A stretch of DNA of 64,000 bases from Ancylomarina euxina (GTDB lineage: Bacteria > Bacteroidota > Bacteroidia > Bacteroidales > Marinifilaceae), in NCBI RefSeq assembly GCF_003863355.1, contig NZ_QQWG01000014.1:1-64000 (forward strand), read 5' to 3'. The position numbers and the translations under genes are program-made. The first letter of the stretch is position 1; each line of letters starts with the position of its first letter. Shown in pieces: positions 1 to 9,500 of this stretch. The notes beneath the pieces were generated by a model that saw only the letters and a program-made list of their open reading frames with translations, did not search any database and was not told where the DNA came from.

Positions 1-171
1 TTAGCCCTATCAGGAAAAGGATGGTGGCGATTATCAGGTTGTCCTCAAGCTCATCAGGCTATGAATCTACAATGGTTCATAGATTTAGGATTATATAATA
101 TGTCAGTTATCTATAAACAGTTCAAACTTTATTCGAAACCGCCGTGTACGAGAGTACGCACGGTGGTGTGA
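1..171 (+). CDS. Group II intron reverse transcriptase/maturase, C-terminal fragment
   Basis: Frame 1 is open from the window edge to a TGA at 169-171 and encodes 56 residues. The stretch SGKGWWRLSGCPQAHQAMN followed by WFIDLGLYNM resembles the extreme C-terminus of LtrA-like intron-encoded proteins, in which a G-x-W-R segment is followed by an AL/AM-N helix and a G-L-x-S/N loop. Such proteins splice their host intron and reverse-transcribe it at new target sites. The last codons run into domain V, so the functional stop is as annotated but the final residues serve mainly as RNA structure. The start is outside the window. Confidence 0.8.
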   Translation, partial: LALSGKGWWRLSGCPQAHQAMNLQWFIDLGLYNMSVIYKQFKLYSKPPCTRVRTVV

Positions 172-200
172 GAGGGCGGGGGAGTAATCCCCCTACCTAC
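1..200 (+). mobile_element. 3' end of a group II intron (domains V and VI), truncated by window edge
   Basis: The sequence carries a textbook domain V: a stem from 139-149 to 154-166 closed by a GAGA tetraloop at 150-153, with a two-base bulge (GC, 157-158) on the 3' side and a CGC-type triad near the base. A second hairpin follows (five G at 178-182 pairing with five C at 189-193) with an unpaired A near 195, as expected for domain VI and its branch-point A. The intron 3' end should be near 200 (ending CTAC). The overlapping reading frame is the tail of the intron-encoded reverse transcriptase/maturase. Domains I-IV lie outside the window, so completeness and class cannot be judged. Confidence 0.85.
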
Positions 201-319
201 TCGATTGCCAGGTTTCCATCTGTATTTGTGTTTCCTAAACTGGTGAGAGCTGTTCATAGCACTATTTTTTTGATGGTGTTTTCCTGTATTCTTCGTAAAT
301 TATACAAAAGCTATATCGT
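172..319. other. Intron end and leader of the ParB-like gene
   Basis: The first 30 bases are the domain VI tail of the intron. From about 265 to 300 the sequence resembles the region just upstream of the pseudogene at 16999, sharing a motif of the form TTCTTCGTAAAT (about 289-300; the second copy, near 16968-16979, has ATCTTCGTAAAT), so the duplicated unit extends into the leader. I see no convincing TAnnTTTG promoter here. Confidence 0.5.
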
Positions 320-832
320 ATGACACGTATTAAATCGCCTATAGAAATAACCAAGCTGTTGGATTCTTCTGATCCGATTGAGAGGGAGTTGGGCTATCAG
401 TCCTTTTTGGGGCGTACTCATTGGTTAAAAGGGTATACCTCTGAAGATCTGTGCCGAATGGCTTGTACTCAATTGCAGTTGAATCCGGCACATGTTTTTG
501 TGAATCCTCCTAAAATGTATTCCACCTCCATTTTATGGGCCAGCCAAACCAGATTGGAGGCCGAAAAACTCTCGATGGTTGAGTCTGCTTATCGTTTTAT
601 TCAAAATCATGGTGTAGAATTTCCTCCTATCGTCGTCTGGAATTTCTATCAAGCCAGCCGAATAAAACTGGTGATTCATGACGGACATCACCGTGCCTGG
701 TTCTTCAACAATTTAAAGCATCATGTAAAGGTCGTAGTGCTTGACCCGATTTCAGATTATGCCGATGTTGAGGCCCGATTCCGTTTGGCTTTCCAACTTC
801 GTAAATTAGCGATTAACTTGCCTATATATTAG
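320..832 (+). CDS. ParB/sulfiredoxin-like domain protein
   Basis: A 170-residue protein with the motif VIHDGHHRAWFFNNL (about residues 117-131). The DGHHR core, preceded by FPPIVVWNFYQ, matches the nucleotide-binding fold shared by ParB N-terminal domains and sulfiredoxins (P-I-x-V ... I-x-D-G-H-H-R). It has no helix-turn-helix, so it is not a partition ParB; a stand-alone ParB-like nuclease, kinase or CTP-binding role is possible but unknown. There is no signal peptide. The gene lies between the group II intron and a strong bidirectional terminator (905-937). A full-length broken copy is found at 16999-17511. Function is not assigned beyond the fold. Confidence 0.75.
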   Translation: MTRIKSPIEITKLLDSSDPIERELGYQSFLGRTHWLKGYTSEDLCRMACTQLQLNPAHVFVNPPKMYSTSILWASQTRLEAEKLSMVESAYRFIQNHGVEFPPIVVWNFYQASRIKLVIHDGHHRAWFFNNLKHHVKVVVLDPISDYADVEARFRLAFQLRKLAINLPIY

Positions 833-904
833 ATCTCTGCTTGGGCTTTTCCTTGTCAATAGAAAATTTTAATAAGTCTGATAGACATGAGTGTTTGGAA
901 AGCA

Positions 905-937
905 AAAAGCTCAACACGATTAATTTGTTGAGCTTTT
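905..937. terminator. Bidirectional stem-loop terminator
   Basis: A perfect 12-bp inverted repeat (905-916 with 926-937, 9-base loop) reads AAAAGCTCAACA on the left arm. A-rich and T-rich flanks serve both strands, so it probably ends both the ParB-like gene and the minus-strand efflux operon that stops at 959. Confidence 0.8.
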
Positions 938-958
938 CTATGCTAGTCGTCTTAAAGA

Positions 959-1666
959 TTATACAAATTTTTCTCGCTTTTGCAAATTGATTAAACTCCA
1001 AAGAATTGAAATGATCGAACCCACAATGAGCATCATGCGGTTTTGATAGAGTACATTTTGCCAAATGGCGTAACTCATGTCACTGGGAACATTGAAAGGA
1101 TTTAAAAAGATATTCCATTTACTCGATTCCAAGGGTTCTGCAAGGATTAGAAATATTAAACCAATAATAACCATGATAACGGAAGCACCACTGGCATTTT
1201 TGATGAGTGAGGCCAGTAAAAATGCTAAACTCGCTAAAAATATCAGGCTATACATTAGCTCATAGACCATATGAAAAACCGGTATGCGGATAATGGCAAA
1301 CACCACAATCCACGACATGAAGCTTATGAGAACCAGCAAGAGCATGATGCTGAGTAAAAAACGCACCAGATAGACTTTATAGCGATAGTTAGGGATTCCG
1401 AATATGATCTCGAGCATACGGGTATCCTTGTCAGATTGAATGTTGTAGATAACGGGATAGAACAAAATCAGGATCCCTGGAAATAGCAGAGTTGAAAAAA
1501 TATCTGCCTCTTCGGGGCTTGAGTCGGAAAATAGCATAATGCCTGTGACCATAAGGAAAAAGGCAAAGGCTGCAATGAGAAAATAGATGAACTTATTGGC
1601 AAATATAATCTTGACATTGTAGCGTATAAAATCGCGAATGAGTTTTACTTGTTCTATTCCTTTCAT
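959..1666 (-). CDS. ABC-2 type transporter permease
   Basis: 235 residues with about six hydrophobic segments (roughly 22-45, 58-75, 100-125, 130-152, 158-175, 212-228) and a cytosolic loop with SDKDTRMLEIIFGIPNYRY, the type of loop by which ABC-2 permeases contact their ATPase. It has no ATPase of its own. It is the last gene of the minus-strand operon that starts at 16621, 148 bases after the RND-ABC fusion gene, and its likely partner is the ATPase domain at the end of that fusion protein (inference from adjacency). Substrate is unknown. It ends at the terminator at 905-937. Confidence 0.8.
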   Translation of the reverse strand: MKGIEQVKLIRDFIRYNVKIIFANKFIYFLIAAFAFFLMVTGIMLFSDSSPEEADIFSTLLFPGILILFYPVIYNIQSDKDTRMLEIIFGIPNYRYKVYLVRFLLSIMLLLVLISFMSWIVVFAIIRIPVFHMVYELMYSLIFLASLAFLLASLIKNASGASVIMVIIGLIFLILAEPLESSKWNIFLNPFNVPSDMSYAIWQNVLYQNRMMLIVGSIISILWSLINLQKREKFV

Positions 1667-1678
1667 AAATATGAGATT

Positions 1679-1746
1679 TTAGATGTGAGTTAAACCATCT
1701 AACTTTAACCATTATCATTTTTTTTCTTTAATCCGCCTGAGGCGGA
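1679..1746. repeat. Two small inverted repeats in the spacer before the last operon gene
   Basis: The 148-base spacer holds TTAGATG/CATCTAA (1679-1685 and 1696-1702) and a compact GC-rich palindrome TCCGCC-TGA-GGCGGA (1732-1746). The latter stands out in an AT-rich setting and resembles the short palindromes scattered in intergenic regions of Bacteroidota. It could attenuate or stabilise the transcript between the fusion gene and the permease. Confidence 0.5.
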
Positions 1747-1814
1747 CTTCGTTTCACTCAGCCTTAACATCCTTTATTTCCTTTACATGTTAGACCTTTT
1801 GACTTTTCAGACCT

Positions 1815-4800
1815 TTAAGTCATCGCCATTTCCTTTTCATTCAACAGGCAGAGATATGCATCTTCCAAATTGGCTTTCGTATTTATGGCGCCGTATCCTG
1901 GATTTTCATCAGACAGACATCGAACACGAATTTGATCCTTATCTCTCATATGGTGAATAATGACATGTTCAGTCTTTAGCTGTTCAAATTCCTCCGTCGA
2001 AACAGTCAATATCCAGACTTTCTCGTTGGCTATACCAGCCATATGAACGGGCTCTCCCAGATACTTAAGTTCTCCTTTTTTCACAACACCAACCCGGTTA
2101 CACGAGCTAGCCACATCTTCGATAATATGGGTTGAGAAGATCACAATTCTATCCTGACTTAATTCGACCAGGAGGTTTCGGAATCGAATTCTTTCACGAG
2201 GATCGAGACCTGCAGTGGGTTCATCAACCACTAATATTCGTGGTAAGTGGAGTAGAATTTGAGCGATACCGATTCTTTGTTTCATACCACCAGAGAATGA
2301 ACCAATCTTATCATCTTTTTGATCGAGCATATGTACGGCACTTAAAACATAATTAATACGCTCGTGCCTTTCCTTATTGTTTTTCAATTTCTTGATGATT
2401 CCCATATAATTGAGGAAATCCCATGCCGTCATATTTTCGTACATCCCAAATTCCTGAGGAAGGTAGCCGATCAATCCTTGCAGTTCTTCACGTTTCTCGC
2501 GAACATCAATCCCATTGATGGTGATTTGCCCATAGCTTTGTTCCAGTATACCACAAATGATTCGCATGAGTGTTGATTTACCTGCTCCATTGGGGCCCAG
2601 CAAACCAAACATGCCGTTTCCTATATTTAAGGATATGCCTTTAACAGCCTTAAACGGCACTTTCTTTTTCCCGATAATGGGTATGAGCAGGACAAAGCGA
2701 TAGAAGTTTTTTCGTAGGCCACTCAAACGCCCTTTTAGTCTATTGATATTGATTTTATCACGGTAAATTTTATCAGAAGAAAGCTTAATAACCAGAGCTA
2801 GATACCAGATGACAGCGATAGGAATAAGCAGCCCAATAAGATCGTATTTCTGATAGGCATAGTAGAGCACAAATAGTGGGAAAAACCAAAAAATAGTTTT
2901 CTGACTCACAGCAATGAGGAATTGAATCCATTTGCTTTTAGCCTCTGTCTTTAGATGATCACGATAAGCCATGATTGGCTTTATGAAACCCAACAACATG
3001 ATTTGGAAAAGGATGGACAGAAGAAGCACCCAGATCTGAATTTGTATGTGGTAAAAGATGAAAAAGACCATAAAAGCAACAAGAGGAATCTGCCAGATTA
3101 AGACGACAAAATCATGAATTGACTGGTAAGCTTGTTTTAATCCCAGACGTTCTCTGATTTTGAGTCCTGATTTCCATTCACGTGTAAATCGATTGTCCCA
3201 ATCGTAAATCTTCACCAGGTTTCTAATCTCAATATGCAAGGCTTCATCAGGAGCAATTAGCTCTTCGTTTGCCTTTCGTAAGCTAGCCGAGATGAAATAA
3301 ATGCAGGCAGGTACAGATAGAAGTAAAACAAGAAAAGTGATGATTTGCCATATTTTACTATCGACTTCGGTATAGATGAAATAAGTTCCTAAAATCCAGA
3401 AGGTAAACTGAATGCTCTTAACCCAAAGTTTCTGACTCCGTAGCCATGTGAGACTGGTTTGTAATCCGGCATAGACCGTAGGTATAAATACCAAAGTTAG
3501 AACCGTACTTAAGCTTAAACCACCAATGACGGTGATGGCAAAAGGCACACCAATTTCAGTAACGTACTCGGCTCGCCCAAGGGCAAGTGGCATTAGTGCA
3601 ATTATGGTTGTGATAGCGGTAATGAGAATAGGTCGGATACGTGCCAAACCAGCCATGATAAGCGCACGAGATTCTCTATAGCCTCGTTTTTGTAGAACAT
3701 TGGAATAATCGATCATGATAATTCCGTTGTTGACCACGATTCCCAAAAGGATGATAAAGCCTGTAAACACATTGGCATTTATAAGCGAAGTCCCGGTTAG
3801 AATAAGAGCGACCAATGAGCCAATTGCAGCCATTGGAATAGAAAACATCATGACAATGGGCATGGTAAAAGATTCGAATACCGATGCTAGAATCATAAAG
3901 ATGAGGATAAAAGCCATCAGAAAGAGAAAGCCAAATTCGCCCAAGGGATTTTCTTCATGTATGATCTCAAGGGCAATGCCTGAAGGTAGATTCATCCGCT
4001 CGACAAGCTCATCGACCTCAACTCGTGCAGCTGTTAGGAGATCCTTCTCGTCATTAACTTCAGCAATGAACTGATATTCAACCTCCAATTGTTTCTCCTG
4101 ATTGGTTCGTTTAATGCTCGATAAACCATCAGTGAAATTGAGTTGACTAATGTTTTGCAATTCAAATTCGGCACCCTGGTTTCCTTTAACAGTGAGTCTT
4201 CTCAGATCTTTTGCATCTCGTGTTTCCTGACTTGATTCTCCTTGTGTTTTTATGATGATATCGTATTCGTCGGTTCCATGTTTGAACGTTACACCGCTTG
4301 AAAATTCTTTTTGAAATGAGTTTAACTCTGATAAAACGGAGTTGACAGGAATATCGTAAATCGCCATAATTTGCTTATCCATCTCAAGAAGCATTTCTGG
4401 TCGCTTACTGGGTATTTTTACTGAAACTCTTTCCATAGATGAGAGCTGCTCCAGATAATATCGAAGATCTTCAGACAGATCTAACATCTTGTCGAAATCT
4501 TGTCCTTTGATAACAAGCTTCTCTTTTTGTGTACCCAAGCCTAGCATTCCCATAAAAGGATTATCACCGCCAAAATCACCACCGCCGCCACCAAATCTGC
4601 GCCCTTTTGCAGGTGCTTCCCAACTGAATGAAGCTCTGGGAATATTATTGAGGCGTTCTAATATATTTTTCTTGATGTCTGGAACGGATCGGTTTAGTAT
4701 ATCACGATAGTCATCGACTAAGGAGATGCTTAGAATGGCTTCTTCCTCGTAAACCTGACTTGTTATATCCTTTTTCTCTTCAAGTGATTCAAGATTTTTT

Positions 4801-6539
4801 TCGACTTCTCTAATTACTAGATCCGTATTGTTGAGAGTGGTTCCCCCGGGAAGTGTTACATAAAGGTTGATGTCCTTTATTTCAGCTTCATTTTTTGACA
4901 TAAAACTCAGGCCTAAACTGATTAAGAGTGTGATGAAAAAGAGCCCAAGTGCCCCCAGAATTGTTTTTCCAGGGAATCGCATGCAAGATTTTAATAGAAC
5001 CAGATAGATTTGAACCAATCGGTTATGAAGCGAGATGCTTTCGAAACTAACGGGACGGCTGTTACCTTTACGTTTTAGAAAAGTATGCGTAATCATAGGA
5101 ATCAAAAGCAGAGCGACGACTAATGAAACCAAAAGCGTTGAGATAATAGAAACGCCAATATGTTTTCCCATCAGTCCAATCATGAAGTTTGACGAAAACA
5201 AAAAGGGCAGAAACACGGTTATGGTCGTTAGTGTGGCTGCAAATATCGAACGCCAAACTTCTTTAGTTCCTTGAATAACGGCCGTATCGGCATCAATTTT
5301 TTTAGCTGCTAGTCGATATATATTTTCGAGGACGACGATACTATTATCGAGCAACATACCAATGGCAAGTGCCATCCCTAAAAGGGTTAAGGTGTTAATA
5401 CTGATGCCATAGGCATAGAAAAAGTTAAATGCCGTATAAACTGAGATGGGAATAGCCAAAGCAATGGCGACAACCAAGCGAATGTTTTTCAAGAAAATCC
5501 ATAGAACAAAGATGGCTAGTAAGCCACCCACCAGTGCCAATTCGATAATTAAATCGATATTGGTTTTCATGGTTTCAGCACTATTGGATTGTACAACAAT
5601 GCTCACATCTTTGTTTTCTAATTCTTGATTAAGTTCCGCAATCTTTTCAATAACCGTATCAGACAAATCAATAATATTCGCCTGGGCATCTCTGGTCAAT
5701 TGCAGCGTAACGGCTTCTTTGCCATTGACGCGACTATATGAGCTTTGTTCTTTTACACCAAAATGAATATCGGCAATATCTTTAAGTTTGATTTTGCCTT
5801 GTTCCTTTACAACCAATTCATGAATATCTGTAATATCAGTAAATTCTGAAACCACATTTACAAAGTGCATTCTATTACTCTCGATAACCTTACCTGCAAA
5901 GCTTCTTTTATTGTCATTTTGACTAAGGGCGGAGCGCACTTGAGATGGACTGATGCCGTAACTTTTGCAGACATCATCGCGTAGTAAGATTTCAATCGAT
6001 TTTTCGCGTCCACCAAAAATGGCAACATTCGCTATACCATCTATATTTTTAATCTGATCCAGTATTTCATTCTGAGTAATTTGTCGAACACGATCGACCC
6101 CTCCGCTACCACGAACCTGAATATTCATGAACATATTGGTGAGTTGTTCTAAATCGAATTTCACAACCTGAACCATAAATTCTTTAGGAAGATCTTTCTT
6201 TGCCTGTTCGACCTTTTCTGCTAGTTTCAGATAAGCATATTTCGTGTTGGTTCCTTGTTCGAAAGAAATCTGAATGTTACCGCTTTGCTGCCCGGCAGTA
6301 GATGTGATTTTTTCTACCCCCTCTAGACTTCCAACGATCCCTTCAAGCGGTATTATGGCTTGATTTTCCATATAGCGAGGATCGACTTCCTGACGCGCGC
6401 TAACCTGTATAAAGAGCATAGGAAGCTGGGCATTAGGAATTAATTCAACCGGAAGTTGCTTGTAGGAGAAGAACCCCAACATGCTAAGTCCGGTGAAGAG
6501 CATTGCGATTAAAACCTTTCGTTTTATAATGAAATTCAT
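1815..6539 (-). CDS. RND efflux pump fused to a C-terminal ABC ATPase
   Basis: 1574 residues in one frame. Residues 1 to about 1025 are a full AcrB-like RND permease (N-terminal MNFIIKRKVLIAMLFTGLSM; TM4 motif GMLLDNSIVVLENIYR; TM10 motif GIVVNNGIIMIDYSN). Residues about 1030-1290 add roughly six further membrane segments. Residues 1295-1574 are an ABC ATPase with every key motif: Walker A GPNGAGKST at 1315-1323 (Lys1321), Q-loop Gln1362, signature FSGGMKQR at 1415-1422, Walker B ILVVDEP at 1435-1441, H-loop His1471. A typical RND protein is about 1030-1050 residues, so the extension is real. It probably couples with the permease at 959-1666 and works with the adaptor and channel upstream in the operon (inference). 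The usual RND TM10 lysine is Asn here. Confidence 0.9.
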   Translation of the reverse strand: MNFIIKRKVLIAMLFTGLSMLGFFSYKQLPVELIPNAQLPMLFIQVSARQEVDPRYMENQAIIPLEGIVGSLEGVEKITSTAGQQSGNIQISFEQGTNTKYAYLKLAEKVEQAKKDLPKEFMVQVVKFDLEQLTNMFMNIQVRGSGGVDRVRQITQNEILDQIKNIDGIANVAIFGGREKSIEILLRDDVCKSYGISPSQVRSALSQNDNKRSFAGKVIESNRMHFVNVVSEFTDITDIHELVVKEQGKIKLKDIADIHFGVKEQSSYSRVNGKEAVTLQLTRDAQANIIDLSDTVIEKIAELNQELENKDVSIVVQSNSAETMKTNIDLIIELALVGGLLAIFVLWIFLKNIRLVVAIALAIPISVYTAFNFFYAYGISINTLTLLGMALAIGMLLDNSIVVLENIYRLAAKKIDADTAVIQGTKEVWRSIFAATLTTITVFLPFLFSSNFMIGLMGKHIGVSIISTLLVSLVVALLLIPMITHTFLKRKGNSRPVSFESISLHNRLVQIYLVLLKSCMRFPGKTILGALGLFFITLLISLGLSFMSKNEAEIKDINLYVTLPGGTTLNNTDLVIREVEKNLESLEEKKDITSQVYEEEAILSISLVDDYRDILNRSVPDIKKNILERLNNIPRASFSWEAPAKGRRFGGGGGDFGGDNPFMGMLGLGTQKEKLVIKGQDFDKMLDLSEDLRYYLEQLSSMERVSVKIPSKRPEMLLEMDKQIMAIYDIPVNSVLSELNSFQKEFSSGVTFKHGTDEYDIIIKTQGESSQETRDAKDLRRLTVKGNQGAEFELQNISQLNFTDGLSSIKRTNQEKQLEVEYQFIAEVNDEKDLLTAARVEVDELVERMNLPSGIALEIIHEENPLGEFGFLFLMAFILIFMILASVFESFTMPIVMMFSIPMAAIGSLVALILTGTSLINANVFTGFIILLGIVVNNGIIMIDYSNVLQKRGYRESRALIMAGLARIRPILITAITTIIALMPLALGRAEYVTEIGVPFAITVIGGLSLSTVLTLVFIPTVYAGLQTSLTWLRSQKLWVKSIQFTFWILGTYFIYTEVDSKIWQIITFLVLLLSVPACIYFISASLRKANEELIAPDEALHIEIRNLVKIYDWDNRFTREWKSGLKIRERLGLKQAYQSIHDFVVLIWQIPLVAFMVFFIFYHIQIQIWVLLLSILFQIMLLGFIKPIMAYRDHLKTEAKSKWIQFLIAVSQKTIFWFFPLFVLYYAYQKYDLIGLLIPIAVIWYLALVIKLSSDKIYRDKININRLKGRLSGLRKNFYRFVLLIPIIGKKKVPFKAVKGISLNIGNGMFGLLGPNGAGKSTLMRIICGILEQSYGQITINGIDVREKREELQGLIGYLPQEFGMYENMTAWDFLNYMGIIKKLKNNKERHERINYVLSAVHMLDQKDDKIGSFSGGMKQRIGIAQILLHLPRILVVDEPTAGLDPRERIRFRNLLVELSQDRIVIFSTHIIEDVASSCNRVGVVKKGELKYLGEPVHMAGIANEKVWILTVSTEEFEQLKTEHVIIHHMRDKDQIRVRCLSDENPGYGAINTKANLEDAYLCLLNEKEMAMT

Positions 6540-6586
6540 TTTTGTTCAGATTTTAGTATCAGGTTTTGATTAGCTTCTTTGGGTTT

Positions 6587-9500
6587 TTATTCTGCGTTTA
6601 CTGATCGTGAAAAATAGCTTTGCATTCTATCGAATACGTAGTAAACACAAGGAATAACCACCAAAGTCAGTAATGTTGAGGTAATCAAACCTGCAATAAC
6701 GGCTATGGCCATTGGAGCTCGTAAGGCTGCACTCTCTCCAAAACCAATGGTAAGGGGTAGTAGGGCCAGAATAGTTGTGATACTTGTCATGATTATAGGT
6801 CGAATCCTGTTTTCACCCGCCATGACAATTGAATTGATTAAGGTTTCTCCTTGTTGCTTAAACTGGTTGATAGCATCTACCAAAATAATGGAGTCGTTGA
6901 CCGCTATCCCTCCCAGCATAATAATACCAATATAAGCCATAATATTCATAGGAATACCCAAAAGGAAGAAGGCCCAAACGGCACCAACTCCAGCCAATGG
7001 AATAGTTAAGAGAATGGTGAAAGGGTGTATTAATGATTCGAACTGTGACGCCATAACCATATAGACCAGAATGATAGAAAGCATCAGTGCAAAACTTAAA
7101 TTTGAGAGTGCTTCTTGTCGTTTTTGTTCTTCGCCAATCAGGTTCACCTGATAGCCTTGTGGTAATTCAATTCCTTTGAGTTTGCTGTTTATTTTATTAA
7201 TAACCTGATCAAATGCTTCGGCTCCTTGAATATCGGCACTAATCTTTCCTATTCGAGTCTGGTTGCGTCTTAACATTTGCTTAGGCGATGAGGATTTCTC
7301 GATATGAGCCAGCTCGTAAAGAGGAATCTCGGCATCGCCACTTTTAATACCAATGGTATTTAATTCGGATAGGCTCTGTTCTGGTAGTTGAATATTAATA
7401 TCACTCATTTCACCCCCTTTTTCGAATTTTCCAGCGTTTTTACCCATTAGGATATCTTGAAGCTGATTGGTAATGGCCTGGGTACTTAAATTAAAAATTC
7501 CAGCTTTATAACGATCTATCACAACATCAACTTCAGGAGCTCCTTCTTCGATATTGGTTTTGATATTTGTTAAATCGGGTACCTGACTTAAACGATCCTT
7601 AACCTCATTTGAAAGTCGTTCCAGGACTTCCATATCTTTTCCTTTTACCTCAACTTCAATTGGGGCATTCTCTGTTCCAATGGTCGATTGCAAGGCTGTT
7701 TCGTCTCGAACAATCGTAATTTCAGCATTCGGAATGCCAGCGATTAATGTGCTGACATGATTCAGGATACTTTCGGATTGAGCGAGATATTCACTTTTAA
7801 GTCGAATTTTAATATTGGCTGTATTCTCATTCTGAAATACAGTTTTGTCTGTTGACGAGCTGCTTCCCGGGCCTATTTGGCTATAAATTGTTTCGAATTG
7901 CTCTCCCATAGATTGGTTAAGCATGGATTCTATAGCGATCACGGTTTGGCTGGTTCTTTCAAGTTGTGTACCTTCCTTTAATTCGATATTAAGGCTGAAC
8001 TCGCCAATACCAGCTTTAGGCAGGTATTCATTGCCTACATAAGGTAGGATGAGGCCGGTAATAACTAAAAGGATGGTTGCGCCACCAATAACTAAAACTC
8101 GTTTACTCAGTAATTTTCTAAGAAGGACGCCATACCAGCCGATTTTTACTGATTTGAATTTGATGTTTTTCCCTTTTCCTTTGTAAGCGTAATTGAATAG
8201 CATTGGAATCATCAGAATAGCTACAAAAAGAGAGGCTATTAGGGAAAATGCGACCGTCCATGCTTGATCTTTAAACAAGGCTCCAGAAGCTCCGTGCATA
8301 TATACAATCGGAAGAAAAACGACTATGGTGGTTAGTGTTGAAGCCACAATTGCCCCGCCAACTTCTGAGGTTCCTTCAATGGCAGCATCCTTTACGGATA
8401 GACCCAATTCCATTTTCCGGAAGATATTTTCAATAACGACAATAGCATTGTCAACCAACATTCCTGCCCCAAGTGCCAGCCCTCCCAAAGTCATAATGTT
8501 TAGACTGAGTCCGTTGAAGTACATGAGGTTGAAAGTGGCAATGATGGAAACGGGGATTGCAAAACTGACAATAGCCGTTACTTTTATTCGACGTAAGAAA
8601 ACGAAGAGAACCAAAATGGCAATCAGTACACCAAGCAAAGCGGTTTCTTCAACTTCGTCTATTGCTTTTTGAATAAACTGCCCCTGGTTCTGAACCGTGA
8701 TAAACTGATAACCAGGTAAGGCTTTTTTGATGGAAACCATCGTCTTTTCAAAATCTTCTACCGCTTGTACGGTATTCGATCCGGTTTCTTTATAAATGGA
8801 TAAACCAATACAACGGACACCATTAATTCGAACAATGTTCTGAGCTTTTTTAGCAACAAAACTCACTTTTGCGACATCTTTTAGAAGGATGGGTACCTTT
8901 CCTTTTATCAGCGCTTGTTTTTCCGTATTTGATGGAGGTGAATCTGTTTTGGTTCCTACAATTACGTTTTCAATTTCATTGATGTTTCGGATTAAACCAG
9001 CCCCTTTTATTATATACTTGGTTCCCATTTCCACAATGCTTCCACCCGAAAGATTTTGGTTGAGACTTTGTATTTTCTGTACAATCTGATCGATCGTTAT
9101 ATTGTGAGCATCGAGAAGGTATTGATTGGTTTCTATGCGAACTTCCTTCTCTTGCGCACCTGTTAATTCAACCTCTGCAATTCCTTCTAATCGAATCAGT
9201 TCGTTGCGAATATAATTTTCACCCACTTTTCGAAGTTCATTCATATCCTGTATGTCAGGATGCAGCATACCGACTATAAGAATTGGAGATGCATTGGGAT
9301 CGTGCTGAGTGATCGTAAATTCATCAATATCGCTATTCTGGCTATATGAAGAAAGTGTTTTTTGTAAATCCAGGAAAGCTTCGTCCATATCACTTCCCCA
9401 TGTGTACTCTACTGTAAGTCTTGCCGATCCGACCATACAAACGGATGAAACCTGACTCACACCTTTCTGACGAATAGACTGTGCTTCGATACCCTCAATG

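Noticed and set aside
320-832. Chromosome partition ParB
   Set aside because: Too short, no helix-turn-helix and no ParA gene or parS-like repeats nearby.
822-1064. 80-codon minus-strand frame overlapping the end of the permease gene
   Set aside because: It covers the bidirectional terminator and overlaps the real permease frame; no protein features.
3715-4074. 119-codon plus-strand frame inside the RND-ABC fusion gene
   Set aside because: Antisense shadow of the conserved RND TM10-TM11 region, with biased composition (many Ile, Met, Arg).
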